Shown here piece after piece: positions 44,208 to 55,954 of a stretch of 64,000 nt of DNA. The notes beneath the pieces were generated by a model, which was not told the origin of the DNA, did not search any database, and worked only from the letters and a program-made list of their open reading frames with translations. The position numbers were made by a program, and so were the translations under genes. How positions within the stretch are numbered: position 1 is the stretch's first letter; every line of letters begins with the position of its first letter. The DNA is from Tenrec ecaudatus (taxonomy: Eukaryota > Chordata > Mammalia > Afrosoricida > Tenrecidae). The stretch covers positions 12,082,995-12,146,994 of the forward strand of contig NC_134541.1 of the NCBI RefSeq assembly GCF_050624435.1, written 5' to 3'.

Positions 44208-44302
44208 CTGGTGTGTGTGTGTGTATGTGTGTATGTGTGTGTGTGTGTACATATACGTACGTACGTGTGTGTGCGTGTGTGTACGTATGTGTACGTACGT
44301 AT
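44208..44302. repeat. TG / ACGT simple repeat
   Basis: An alternating purine-pyrimidine tract of TG, TATG and ACGT units about 90 bp long, ending some 75 bases beyond the presumed BCAS4 cleavage site. It is prone to Z-DNA formation. Confidence 0.9.
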
Positions 44303-44375
44303 GGAGGCCGGCGCGGCTGCTCCGACTGGCCCCCTCGGGAGGAGGTTGTGACGCTGTTCTCACACCGGGCCCACA

Positions 44376-44530
44376 CGTGACCTCTGACCACTTTATTGAG
44401 ATAATTGCAGGTTCAGGTGGGGGTACCGATGGCCCAAATCCCCAACAAGGAGGAGAGCCCAAGCAAGCTGCCCCACATGTGCAGTTCCACCATCGATGTA
44501 GCTGCGGGAGAAGCTGGGGCTCCCAGGCCA
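44376..44530 (-). other. BCAS4: BCAS4 3' untranslated region
   Basis: A compact 3' UTR on the minus strand. AATAAA (plus-strand TTTATT at 44392-44397) lies about 135 bases after the stop. The end is estimated. BCAS4 thus points toward ADNP and their ends are about 9.3 kb apart. Confidence 0.65.
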
Positions 44531-44623
44531 CTACCGGGCGTGACAGCGTGCCTCTCTTTCGTCCACGGGAAAATAGTCCTCTGTCCTGTACAGTGTGGGC
44601 AGCTCGTACGGTGGGGGTGGCTT
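44531..44623 (-). CDS. BCAS4: BCAS4 terminal coding exon
   Basis: On the minus strand an acceptor TTTTTGTCATTTCAG (its AG is the reverse complement of 44624-44625) leads into KPPPPYELPTLYRTEDYFPV followed by DEREARCHAR and a TAG stop (44531-44533). The block YELPTLYRTEDYFPVD is identical to the C-terminal region of human BCAS4 as I recall it. After it the human protein runs about a dozen residues of different sequence, so the extreme C-terminus has diverged and is shorter here. BCAS4 is a small cytoplasmic protein related to BLOC1S4/cappuccino, found amplified in breast cancers. Upstream exons with the coiled coil were not found and probably lie beyond the window. Confidence 0.85.
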   Translation of the reverse strand, partial: KPPPPYELPTLYRTEDYFPVDEREARCHAR

Positions 44624-44967
44624 CTGAAATGACAAAAAGGGGGTGCTATCAGCGATGTGGGGGGGCCCAGGGTGATGCAAATGACCGAGTGCTCGGATAC
44701 CAACGGGAAGTTGGTGATCCCAGTCCACCCAGGAGCCCTGCAAGAAAGGCCTGGCCACCCCTCCCAGTGGCCCGGCTCTGCCCTCACTCAAGTGGGACCC
44801 CCAGGAGTTGGAATTGCCTTCATGGCAACTCGTGTTGTTCGCAGGCCCCTAAGTTCCCCCTCCAGGACGCACTGGGGGGGTGGTGGTGTGTGTGAACGAA
44901 GAATTCTGAGAGCAGGAGGAGTGTGGCCCGTGAGGTGGGGGGTCTGTTGGCTGTCTCTACAAAGGGC

Positions 44968-45005
44968 CGCCCCGGTGGGGGTGGGGGTGGGGGTAGGGGT
45001 GGGTG
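44968..45005 (+). repeat. GGGGGT repeat (G-quadruplex-prone)
   Basis: At least four runs of four to five G separated by single T or TA. It satisfies the usual quadruplex pattern on the plus strand. Confidence 0.8.
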
Positions 45006-46127
45006 GAGCAGTCTGGGCATGTTGGCTCAGGAAGAGGGACCAGCAGGTGCACAGGGCACAGGCATCAAGGCCCCGGGCAGGCACAGCAGCTAGGAGACCT
45101 GCCCTTGTGCGTCTTCAGGACGCCACTTTGTGACGCTGCTTGCTTCTGGGTTGACTCTGGGGTGGGGGTCAGAAGGGGTGGGGTGGGCTCTTTCTGCTAG
45201 GGCAGTCCTCCCTAAACCGTACATGTTACCTGTGAAGCTCCAGGAAGGCCCAGGGTGACTCAGGCCCACTGACAATAGCTTGCTCTGGGCTGTGGCCTGG
45301 ACATGCCAGTATTTCAAACCCCCCCCCCCGGGTGATTCCCAAGCAAAGCCAACGCTGACCCATGGACCCCAGTGAGGAAGGCAGGGACCGCAAGGCTGAG
45401 GGGGTATGGCTGGGGTTGTGGCCCCTAAGGGAACCCAACCAGGATGTGGTGGGCATGTGGGGTCCAGGGGGAGGAGTCCTTTCTCCTGGCTCCTGCCTTG
45501 GTTCCCACTCACCACTCCCTCTGCAGCTCCCTGACGCCCCATCTCAGGCCCCCTCCAGCTCCTGTGCTGCTCAGGAGGCGGCCAGCTAGGGGCCATCTCC
45601 TGTAGCCCTGGGCAGCCCTGGGCGCCCGGCCAGTTGTCCCCTTGTCTTGTAAGCCACTCATCACTCCCCCCACCCCACCCCCACCTGGTCCCAGAGGGGA
45701 AACCAAGGCCTGGTGACTGACCCCAAGTCACAGTTCCTCCAGGTCTCCTTAAACTCTGTGAGGCCCACACCATGAGCCTGCAGCCCCCAGACCCAGGACA
45801 TGGCTGAGGGCAGGGCAGGCCCAGCCACCCTGGGGCCCACTCTGAGTAGGGGAGACACAGCAGCCATGGAGGGGACATCACCATGTGACATGAGTGGGTG
45901 GCATGGAGACCCAGAGGGGACCACTGGAGTGGCACCTATCGGGGGGCCGGGGGGGCAGGGGCAAGCAGGGAGGCTTTCTCAGAGACACCAGCAGTCCTGC
46001 CAAGAAGTCGCCCTGGGCAGGGGCAGAGGGGCACCAGGAGGGACGAGGTTGCTGGCTGAGTGAACCACCTGAGCTAAGTGGGCCGTGATGGGCATGGGGG
46101 ACCAGAAGCAGTGAGTGGATAAGGGCC

Positions 46128-46302
46128 CAAACCAAACCCAACCCACTGCCATCAAGTCGATGTTGACTCAGAGACCCAACAGGGCAGAGACGTAACTCTT
46201 GATGGGAGTAGAAAGCCAGTCTTCCTCCTGAGTGGTTGGGGGTTTTGAACTACAGATCTTGCAGATCACAGCCAATTAGTAAGCATTGTGCCCCAGGGCT
46301 CT
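46128..46302 (-). mobile_element. AfroSINE copy
   Basis: A well-preserved tail (CCAAACCCAACCCACTGCCA, TCAAGTCGATGTTGACTCAG) and reversed head GCCCCAGGGCTCTT. Confidence 0.9.
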
Positions 46303-46357
46303 TAGAGGGGGGCCAGGTGAGGCATGTAAGCCAGGCTCAGATGATGGATTCCTGAAA

Positions 46358-46382
46358 AGGGGGGTGGGGTGGGGTGGGGGTG

Positions 46383-46425
<43 letters not shown>
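46358..46425. repeat. GGGGT, GT and GA simple repeats
   Basis: Consecutive GGGGT, GT and (GA)n tracts, the last about 28 bases long. Confidence 0.9.
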
Positions 46426-46426
<1 letters not shown>

Positions 46427-47759
46427 TAGAACATGTGTACTTCAGGAAGAGTAAGCGAAGGGAGGGGACCCCAGAGTCCAAGCATGGTGAGGAGTGGGGG
46501 CAGGGGTGAGAGTGGTCAGACTCTCAACATCTGAGCTCCCGAGGCCTAGAACTTTCCAGCACACCGAGCTGGTCCCTCTTGCCGAGAGGAAGATCTTTAG
46601 CAGGCAGAGCATGCTCCAGTCTCTGGGGCTGTCACCCCCACCCCCAGCCCTGAAAAAATGAAGGCAGGTTGCTCACTGTGGCCACGAGTCACCCTCACAG
46701 AAGGGTAAACAGAACATCCCACCCAACGGCCCTCAGTCAGCCCCCTCTGGGACAGTGCCGGGGGACCCCTGAAGGCTAGGGTCCCTGCTCACATGGGGAA
46801 GGGGGTGGCTGGCGGTCGAGACACAAACTGGGAAACAAAGCAGTTATTTATAAAAAGTCACAGGATGCACCTCGAGGTCACACGGGTGGCACTGTGGCCT
46901 GGCCACGCTTTGCACCCCTCCCCCCAGGGGCCATCTAGGAGAAGTCAGCGTTCCAGGAGTAACCATGGTTCAGTGAGCAGCCCTGTCCTTTAGACACATG
47001 GCCTTGGGGCCAAGCAGCATTTTGTGACCCTAAGAAGACATGTTCCCTTTGCTCCCAACCCTCAGACCTAGCCAGGGGGAGGGCTATGATGCTTTGCTGT
47101 GACCCATCCCTGCCCATCTTTCTGAAGGGGGGGGGGCCAGGGAAGGGCAGACACTTCCCCAACAGGGAGGGAATCCTTGGGATTATGCAGGAGCCAGTCG
47201 TGAGAGACCTCTACCCACTTCAGCCCCACGCTGAGATACCATGATAGCAGCAGGGTCATCTGTGGAGGACAGGGTTCTGCAAAACTTCCAAACAAGAGAG
47301 GTGAGGAAGAAAAGGCTGAGCGGCTTCCAGAAGATAAGCTACTGGGTGCACCCGACAGATGTGATGCCAGGAGAACCTTGTCCGGCTCCTTTGCTTTGTG
47401 CACCGGATCAGGATCAGCCTGTGGAGGAGGGCCGGCCAGGGTGAGGGAGGTGAACGGGCACCAGAGCGATAGATGGCAAGCTGCTGGCCCAGTGAGGAGG
47501 GCGACGTTTCACGCGGTTCCACACCATGAGGTCACACTCACCCCACAGCAGCTGCCCAACCATCAGCTTATGTAACGACAGGGGGATCGAATGCATCACA
47601 TGGACTCTCCCCTGGGACTGACAGGGAGCCGGCATTCCTGAAGGCAACGGGCTCAGAGCTGCCTGGAGAGGCCGGGAACGGCCTCCGTCTGTCCAAGGAT
47701 GACCACGCAGCTGCGGGGGTCCTGCCCACCCCCGACATGAAGCCAAGTGCTTCTCAAAC

Positions 47760-47945
47760 GTGACGCGTTATTTATATCCACCATCTGGACACCATCTAAA
47801 CAGGATCATAGAGGAAGTGTACTTTTGTGCCCAGCGTCTTTAATGTGGTCTTATTCCCCGTAGATTCGATTAAGTCGTTTTGTGTACAACGGTTGGCTCG
47901 TCTTTAATGCTGTATAATATTCCATTGTCTGAATAAACCGCAGTG
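47760..47945 (-). mobile_element. Old L1 3' region
   Basis: TAATGCTGTATAATATTCCA followed by TTGTCTGAATAAACC, and AACAGGATCATAGAGG, are antisense L1 3' landmarks also seen at 18.95-19.42 kb. Confidence 0.65.
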
Positions 47946-50079
47946 ACGTCAGCCTCTGGGGGCCACCTCAAAACAGTGACCGGTCGCTAGGGATGCACAG
48001 GCCTCAGGCCGAGCCAGCCCCATCCCAGACAGCTCCCTTCCCGGTTCCCAGAGCCTGTGGCCCACGTCCCCGGGGGCATTTGCAGGGCACCGTGGAAAGT
48101 GGTCACAGCGTACGGGCAGCCTGGAAGGAAGAGCGCCAGCCTGGCGAGATGAGTGGCCATGTGCGTGGTGCCTGCCTGGCACTTGTCCGTCTCAATCAGC
48201 ATCCTTGCAGCCCTGAGAAGTCCACCTGCGTCCCGGCTCCTTATAAAACCCGCCCCACTATTGACTGAGCAACCCCTCCCCTGTCCGGTGATTGGCTTGA
48301 GGGCAGCATGTGATCCAAGCTGGCCAATGAAAAGCAGCCTTGGGACTTGCTACTAGGTCAGCAATGCTCCTCCCATGAGGTTGCTGTGAGGTGGCAGGTG
48401 TGAGCCCAGAGGCCGGGGGTCGTACTGTTGGGGAGGTGGGGAAAGGCAGGGGTTGCCTGATGGGGCAGGGCACACAGGAGCAAGCAGAGGCCTGACAAAA
48501 TTATTTAAGGACCTGAGTCTGATTTGGCCTGAGGCTAGAGTTACTGGGGAACAAGGGACAGAGACTCCCTGTACATGAGCCACGATGAAACCAGGCCACT
48601 CCAGGCACCACATGGACTGGACCATGCCTTCGATGGCGAGGATGGGGACAAAGGCTCATCCTGTGCTACACCATGACGTCACAATCAAGGTCAACGGCAT
48701 CCATCAGCTTTGGATGTAACAGTATCTTTACATCATTTTGACCTGAGGGCTGTCGTGCCTCTGATACGAAGCCACAGTGGTCCCAGGGAGGGCTTGGGGC
48801 AGCTCCCCACCCACCCCAGGAGGCCAGGCCACGCCTGGCTCCCTGAAGCCTCGCCAGGACTGTTTCCCCAGATTATCACCCCAGTCTACAGGGTGAGGAG
48901 CTGCCTTGTGCCCTGAAAATCACAGGAGTTGGGGGGCTGTGGAGCTGGTTCCACTCAGGGTTCCCCCATGAACCCAAGCCAGGTCTTTGGGGACAGAACA
49001 GCAAAGCCAACCCCTCCCAGGAAGGATCCTTCACCCTTGGGAATCCCAGACATGGCCTCTTCCCAGCGCACCCCCTACTCCACAGCTGGTCGGAAGCCCC
49101 CTCATACAGCTGAGATTCCAGGTGAGCAAGGAAGTCCTGCCTCCTCAGCTGACAGGAGCCTGAGGAGCTTCCTGGACATGAACGGTTTCCCTGCTGCCAC
49201 TCCCACAGCAAGGAGCCCCTCTTTCCAGCCTCCTGGGCCTGGAGAGGCCTGGGCACAAGGAACCTGACACCCTGGCTGAAGGCTCAGCCCATGCACACAC
49301 ACTGGCCCTCTTTGCCACGCATGCGCGCACACCCACACACCCACACGCACACACTCCTGGCCCTCCTCTGGAAGAGGGGGCCATCTGTGGCTTCTGGGCC
49401 CGGTGTGGTCTCTCAGGTCCATCCAGGACATCCCAGTTCTGAAGGCGCTCAGCCTGCTTGTTTGTTTTCTTCTTTTTTTTAAAAAATAGAATTCATTGCG
49501 AGCATCTACAAGTCAGGAGATTCCACATGCAAACCAGGCTTCCAGCTTCTTCTCTTGGCAAACACGGTTCCACGTGGCCCCAGATGGCCGAGCTGAGAAG
49601 CAGCTGTCCCTGAGACAACAGCAGTGGGCACTCCTGTTTGCCCCTAGCCCACCTGGTTGCTTCCCGTTTCTTAAACCTGAGGCTCGCAGTTCATCTTCGA
49701 GAACACCCATTCCCTGCCCCCTCTCCCACCCCACCCCCAAGCCGATCCTCTCCTCACAAAGATGCCTGTCAGAGCCTGAGACAGGACTCAGAGACCCTCT
49801 GAAGCCCCCAGTCAGACCACCATTTGAGGCCCCACAAGACCTCTCAACACGCTATATACCCGAGCCCTGCCCCCCACTCACACTGGCTCCCAGAAATCCT
49901 CCAGAGCCCTGCCCATCCCAGCACCTCCCTCTTGGGAAGCTCTCTTTGCACCCAGCCAATCCCAGACGGTTTCCTGAGGAGGCCAGTGGTGGAGCAAGCT
50001 TTCTGAGAGGGAGCAGGCAGAAAATGAGTGAGGATCTGTAGGTCCTGTGAACTCAGTCCTGTAGCACAAAAGAAAACAC

Positions 50080-50275
50080 TTACTTATCTGCCACTGAATC
50101 AGCTCTGACTCACGGGGTCCCATGTGGGTCCAAGGAGAACTGCACTCCATTGAGTTTCCAATGGGTGGTTTTTCTTAAACAGATCACCAGGCCTTTCTAC
50201 CATAGTGCCTCTGGGTGGACCTGAACTTCGAGCCTTTCAGTGTATAGCAAGCATGTTGTCCGTTTGCACCACCGG
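50080..50275 (-). mobile_element. AfroSINE copy, second subtype
   Basis: ATCACCAGGCCTTTCTACCA, CCTCTGGGTGGACCTGAACT and the reversed head TCCGTTTGCACCACCGGGG define a subtype different from most copies here. Confidence 0.8.
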
Positions 50276-50334
50276 GGACAATTCACTGACAGTGATAGCA
50301 AGTCGAGCATGGGACTCACAATACACGCATGTCT

Positions 50335-50455
50335 GTAGCCACTGAGAGAGGAGGAAACTGAGGCCCACAGAGACAGACCACCCAGCTGGGGACTGGCAGC
50401 AAAAGGTTCCAAACCGGGGTCTGCCTAGCTCCAGGATCTGAGAGATCCTGGCAAT
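50335..50455 (-). repeat. MIR fragment
   Basis: GAGGAGGAAACTGAGGCCCA followed by CAGAGACAGACCACCCAGCT is the MIR core on the minus strand. Confidence 0.65.
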
Positions 50456-50520
50456 GCACCAGATGTAGGTATCCTCCACCTGAGCTGGGCTGAGGCTGGG
50501 GCCTCAGAATGTCTATGAAT

Positions 50521-50720
50521 TGTCAAGGATTCAGGGAGAAGGGATGAATGGGGAGGGAGGGGGGAAATGAGGAGCTGATACCAAGGGCTCAAGTAGAAAG
50601 CAGGTGTTTTGAGAATGAGGATGGCAACATGCGTACAGGTATGCTTGACACAACTGATGTATGTATGGATTGTGATAAGAGTTGTAGGAGCCCCTAATAA
50701 AATGATTTTTTTTTAAAGTT
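50521..50720 (+). mobile_element. L1 3' end with poly(A)
   Basis: AATGAGGAGCTGATACCAAG, GGCTCAAGTAGAAAGCAGGT and ATGGATTGTGATAAGAGTTG followed by an A-rich end. The same tail occurs at 55,955-56,276 and inverted at 17,322-17,465. Confidence 0.9.
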
Positions 50721-50721
50721 A

Positions 50722-50812
50722 ATCTCGGGAACTCACAGGGACAGTTCTACGCTATCCTAGAAGGTGACTCGGAGTCAGCATCAACTTGGTGGCCGTGAGT
50801 TTGGTTTTCCAA
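50722..50812 (+). mobile_element. AfroSINE 3' half
   Basis: AACTCACAGGGACAGTTCTA, CGGAGTCAGCATCAACTTGG and GTGAGTTTGGTTTT directly follow the L1 tail. The SINE head was probably displaced by the L1 insertion, but no target duplication was confirmed. Confidence 0.8.
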
Positions 50813-50879
50813 CCTGGGGACCCAGAATCCTCTCTTCCAGCCCTCTCAGATGGCAACCTTTGGCTGAGCTATAGCCCAT

Positions 50880-51900
50880 AGACCCAGTGTGTTTGCCTCG
50901 TGTCAACTTACAAAGGCGTTTGTTGAACAAGGGGATGTTGCACTTCCCGATCTCAAAACCGACTACACAAAAGCCCAGCACTGGAACAATGGCAGACGCA
51001 CAGACCAATGGAACCCGGAAATACGTCCATCCACCTGCAGACAGCTGATCTTTGCCAAAGGGCTGCCACTCGGTAAATGGGGAAAGGAGAGTCTCTTTAA
51101 CACATGGCTCAGGTGAAATTGGATGTCTACTTGCAGATAAATGAAACAAGACCCATATCTCTTGCCAAACCAAAAAAAAATTCAAGGTGGACCAAAGACC
51201 TAAATGTAAACCCTAGAACTAGAGATTGTCCATGAAAAAAAACCAGGACAAACATAGGGGCCCTGATGTATGGCATAAATACACAATCAGTGACAAAAAC
51301 ATAAACAGCAGGGGACAAAAGCGATGGCTTGGACCTCCTAAACTGTTATGAGCCTCAAAAGACTTCACCAAGAGAGTAAAAGGGAAAAAAAATTTTTTTT
51401 TAAAGAGAGTAAAAGGAGAGCCCAGAAGTGGCAGGGGGCGGGGTGGGGGTGGGGAATAATTGGCAATCGCATATCAGACAAGGGAGGTGATCTAAAATGT
51501 ACAGAAAACATCAACACTTGAGCAGCAAAAAGACAAACACTCCAATTTAAAAATTAAGCAAAGGACGTGAACAGACACTTCACCAAAGAAGTTATTCAGG
51601 CGGCCAACAAATAGTTGAAGAAACTTGCCACCCACTGGGCAAAGGCAAATCAAAACCAGATTGTTGTTCAACCCACCTTAAGCAAAGTTAATAATGATTT
51701 TTAAAAAAGCAAAACACACCAACTGCTGGCGAGACTGTGGGGATCCTGGAGCCCTCATGCCCTGTTTTAGGGGGGTGGGGCTGGAAAGAGTTACAATCAC
51801 TGTGGGAAAAGATACGGCACACACTTAAAAAGTTGGAGACAGAAAATACCATAAGACTGGGCAATCCTCTGCTTGGCATTTTTCACTGGGGAGGGTGGGT
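50880..51900 (+). mobile_element. Decayed L1 (end of ORF2 and 3' region)
   Basis: A recognisable L1 ORF2 C-terminal region in broken frames (around 50,890-51,350, e.g. CACTGGAACAATGGCAGACG and GGTGGACCAAAGACCTAAAT). It is followed by CAAAGGACGTGAACAGACAC and CATATCAGACAAGGGAGGTG landmarks. Confidence 0.75.
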
Positions 51901-51904
51901 GGGG

Positions 51905-52619
51905 GCTTCAAAAACTTCCCACTCAAGACCCATTTTCACCTGAGATTTCTGCAACAGGAGCAAATTCAGCTCCATGAACTTTGGTCACTGCATGTTCAGA
52001 AACCTCTCACTGTTGCCAACGTTTCCCACACCCCTCCCTTCAGTGACACCCCCCTCCCAGATGGGTCACAACTCACAGTTGCAGAAGCTAGGTCCCAGAG
52101 AACGAAGAGCCATGACAAGAACAGATGCACACACACCCATGTTCATCTCAAGAACAGATCTGAAACGTGGCTCAGGAATGACTGCAGGCCAGAGGTGTGG
52201 GATGACATCAAGAACATACGCCAAGAAGGCGCGAGGTCGTTACAAAGACAGGAAGGCAATGACAGACTCCAGTGGGCATCAGGAGACTCCAACGTGCTTT
52301 GGAACGGGGAGTAGCTTCAGAAAATAGAAGGAACGGTGAAGTATCTGAGCTGAGTATGTCAAAGGTGAGCTGAGGGGTCGGTGTATGCTAATGAAATGTG
52401 CAGTGACCCGGAGCCGGAACACCAAAAAAGGGACAACATGCTGGGTGCGTGTCCAGCTGAAAGAACCGAAGAACCAGCCACGCCTGCAGTCGAGATCTCG
52501 AAGGGTTCTACGGGCAAAAAGCAAACGAGGACAGAGGAATCAAAAGGCGAGGGAAGGAATGCACAGCGTCACGGAACCAAAAAGAACTGGCTGACAGTCA
52601 CTCACATCACATGATGTGA
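51905..52619. other. Unassigned, probably repeat-derived
   Basis: It lies between an L1 fragment and an RTE copy on the same strand. No landmark that I can assign. It may be upstream RTE or L1 sequence. Confidence 0.4.
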
Positions 52620-53890
52620 TCCAGAGTCTATGGTAGCGAAAGGAAGACGGTCACGCTGCGCTGAAAGCGCCAGTTACCAACAAGGCGCGAGGGATTCACG
52701 GGAATACCCACACAAATATTTCAGCGGGCTCACACAGCCTTGTCTGTGCCAAGAGATTTGGATGACAGCTACCTGGCCGGCAGACTAGAAGAGGTCCATG
52801 TTAGGGCCCATTCCAAAGGAAGGTGACTCAACAGAATATGAAAATTATCAGACATTATGATCATCACATGCCAGTTAGAGGCTGTTAAAGATCATTCTGA
52901 AATGGTCGCAGCGATACATTGACAGGGAGCTGCCAGAAATGCGTGCCAGATTCCGAAGACTTGGAAAGGGCGACAGCATTGCTGACATCCGATGGATCCT
53001 GGCCGGGAGCAGAAGAGTAGACGAAGGCTGTGTACTTGTGTCGTATGCATTCAGCTGTGTGTATGCTAACAAACTACGACTGTAGCCCTGAGGAAAACGG
53101 GGGTTCCAAACACTTCCTGGTGCTTATGTGGAACCTGTGAGCTAAGCCGCGGTCCTTGGAACAGAGCGAGGGAATCCTGTGCAGTTTAATTTCAGGAAAG
53201 ATGGAAATCAAGATTGCACCCTGGCACGGCACTTAATCAGTCTGTATGCTGAGCAACTAACCCACAACCTGGACTACGTGAAGAAGGATGTGGCGTTAGG
53301 ATTGGAGGGACGCTCGTTAAGAATAACCTATGAGGTGCAGACGACACAATCTTATTTGCTGAAAGCAAGGCGAACTTGAAGTACTTGCCGATGAAGGTCC
53401 AAGGCCACACCCTTAGTAATGGATCATCACTCAGTGTAGACAAAAGGAAAGCCTCACGGAAGATGACTTCCGGAGAAATGGAGAAAAGGCTAGTTTCGTC
53501 TTTTGGGCTCCATAATCGACAGTCAAGAGATGAGACCATGTGTTGCACCGGCCCATCTGCTGCACGAGGCCTCTTTGAAGATGTTGCTTTGAGGGCTAAG
53601 GTACACCTGACCCAGCCACGGCATTTTCAGTCACGTGTTACACATGTGAAGCTTGAGCGATGAAGGAAGGACAACCGATGCGTTTGCATGACGGTGCTGG
53701 CAAAGACCACTGGAAACAGCCCCAACTGCCCGCAGGACCAACAGATCTCGGAGGAAGGACAGTCAGAATGCTCCTTTGTCCCACAGAATTTGGACACGTG
53801 ATCAGGAGGGACGGAGCACTCCCTGGAAAAGGCCGCCTTGCTTAGTGAAGAGAGAGAAGGCCAGCTAAAATGAGGGAGACCCTCTACCAG
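52620..53890 (+). mobile_element. Decayed RTE (BovB-type) LINE, reverse-transcriptase region
   Basis: Broken frames contain reverse-transcriptase landmarks in order: RFRRLGKGDSIADIRWILAG (family form GFRKGRGTRDQIANIRWI) near 52,940-53,010, SLYAEQLTHNLDYVKK near 53,240-53,290, an ADD-box region destroyed near 53,340, then a C-terminal part ending near 53,850 in ISEEGQSECSF- and HVIRRDGALPGK-like segments. Multiple stops and frameshifts; inactive. Confidence 0.75.
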
Positions 53891-54380
53891 ATGAATCTTT
53901 GAAATCCCTCAGGGCCATAGTCTTAGGGGGCATGTGGGTCCGTCCGCACAAGACAGTGCCCTCAATGTTCAACACCCTCCTTCCGCAAGTAGCAATCAGG
54001 GTCTTAAAGCTCCTGAGTGGCCATCTAAGTTGCAACTCATGCTCCCTCCCTGACTGAAGGAAAACAAGAATTCTTTAAAATTACAAACAGCCTGGAAACA
54101 GATCTTTCGTGTGCTAACAGACAAGGGAATGCCAGTCTCCACGACAGTGAGACCAAAAGAACTAGATGGTGCCCGGCTACCACTACCACCAACTGCTCTG
54201 AAAGGGATCCCACTAGAGAGTCCTGCACACCATGGAAGAGAAAAACGTGGGACACACTCAAATCATCTGAGAGACCAGGCTGGCCGGGGAAGTCCTCAAG
54301 ACTGTGGCCATTAGTCACCCTTCAGCTCTGGAAACGAGCTCACGTTTCAGCAAACAATAGGCAGGTGATTAAGGGGAACA
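53890..54380 (+). mobile_element. L1 3' UTR fragment, afrotherian type
   Basis: AGTGAGACCAAAAGAACTAG and ATGGTGCCCGGCTACCACTA followed by TGCTCTGAAAGGGATCCCAC. It is the sense counterpart of the fragment at 4265-4765. Confidence 0.6.
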
Positions 54381-55059
54381 CTGACATGAGTGAGGTACAC
54401 ATCTTGGAATAATCTACCCTTCGAGATCCACCTTGGAATAATCCTCCCTTTGAGATCCCAAGGGCAGCTTTTGCCCAAGGACAGATTTCAGGGGGGTAGA
54501 GAAAGTGCAGCCATGGAAACAGGAAAGCCAGGGAGGGAGTGGGCGGAGCAACGTCAAGGTGTGCAAACCTCCATCAGCGTGGGGAAGCACAGTGTGTGAG
54601 TGCAATACTGGATGGAAAAGTGACTTGCTCTCTGAACCTTCGCCTGATTCACCACGGAATGTTTTCAAATGCGGAGGTTGTTGCCAACCTTGGAGGTTGG
54701 GAGGTTTGGAGTACGAATCCAGGCTCTGATTCATCTGGAGATGCGGAGCTTTCTGGCTTCCCTGGGCCACGTTCACGCAGGGTGACAAAGCGCTGGCCCT
54801 GTGGATGGGCCAAAGGACCTGTCCAGCCCTGCGGGCATCTGAGTTGGCAGCCACTCCAGGTCCACATGGCTCAGACGAGTCTCCAGGCGGTTGTGGAGGA
54901 CTCTGGGTGGGAAAACGGCTCTGCTTTTGACTCCTGTACCCCACCCCACCCCTGGGTGTGGGAGCTGCCACCTAAGGGCACCATCAGGAGCAGCAGCTGC
55001 TAACTTTAACTCCCACCATCTTTAGTGTCCACAGCAGCCGCCAGGCAGGCACTGTCCCG

Positions 55060-55185
55060 ATGCCCTTAGTACACAGGAGAGAGCAGGCTCAGATAGGATG
55101 GGCGCAGGTCATGTGCTCGAGGCCTGAAGCCAGTCACGGGCTGAGCGAGGATTCAAGCCTCCCCCTGGTCCTGGCTCCCTTCGCT
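55060..55185 (-). repeat. Possible MIR fragment
   Basis: ACAGGAGAGAGCAGGCTCAG, CAGTCACGGGCTGAGC and GAGGATTCAAGCCTCC resemble MIR landmarks on the minus strand. Confidence 0.4.
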
Positions 55186-55620
55186 GTGCTGGGTCTGGGT
55201 TTCTGTACCTCCGGTCACACCCAGCTGCCTTGCTTGCAGTGTCTGCGTTTGATCAAGGGGCTCCAGAGCCTTCCAGAAGGCTCTGACAGCTGTGAGCGGA
55301 GCCCCTCCCACTTCCCTGTCAGCAGGCCCTGTGTGTCCAATCCGGCCGCGCAGTTGGACTGGCCAGCCCAGCAGAGCCTGTATGAGAACGCCAGCCTGTC
55401 CCGGCGAGAGCCCTCCTGCCCCGCATGGCCCGGCCCAGCCCAGCCTCTGGCACACCAGGGCCATGGCAACTGGGGAAGCAGGAGGCTCTGGGGACAGGCG
55501 AGCCCAGTGGGGAGCTCGTGGGACAGTGGACCACTGCCTGCGGTGTCCCTAACAGAGGAGACAAGCTGGGGCTCACGTGCTTGGACCCATGGTGGCAGCT
55601 CACGGGTTCTGCTTTCTACT

Positions 55621-55639
55621 GCGGGGGGGTGGGGGGGGT
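55621..55639 (+). repeat. G-rich run
   Basis: GGGGGGGTGGGGGGGGTG; quadruplex-prone. Confidence 0.7.
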
Positions 55640-55954
55640 GTTAGCCTGGAAGCCATGAGGCAGAGCCCCCAGAAAGCCAGTGGGAAAATAGATGACCAAA
55701 TCCCACCCACAGGGTCAATGTGCAGCGGTAGGGACAGTCAGGCTGGACAAGCTGCTGTCAGGCACTTTCCCCGCCCCCTACAGGAGAAGGGGTCTCTCAG
55801 AGACTCAGGCTCAAATCTCTAATCTTGGTGACAGATGTGCTGTCATGTGCGGAGCCCTCTCCCCAGAGTCCTGGCTCCCCCTCCCCCCCAAACCCTTAAT
55901 TGATGGCTTGAACTGGGGTCAAAGATTCTTTCAAAGAATCCTGATTGGAAGGTG

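Larger units (their letters stand above)
35126..44375. other. ADNP-BCAS4 intergenic region
   Basis: About 9 kb between two convergent gene ends. It holds AfroSINEs, two RTE fragments and weak MIR traces. The first 2 kb (35.1-37.2 kb) has a further AATAAA at 36353-36358 and a G-run at 36245-36260 but nothing coding that I recognise. Confidence 0.7.

Noticed and set aside
43603-44895. A 430-codon open frame on the plus strand
   Set aside because: It runs through a TG/ACGT simple repeat and is antisense to the BCAS4 terminal exon. It shows no protein similarity that I recognise; it is a GC-rich chance frame.
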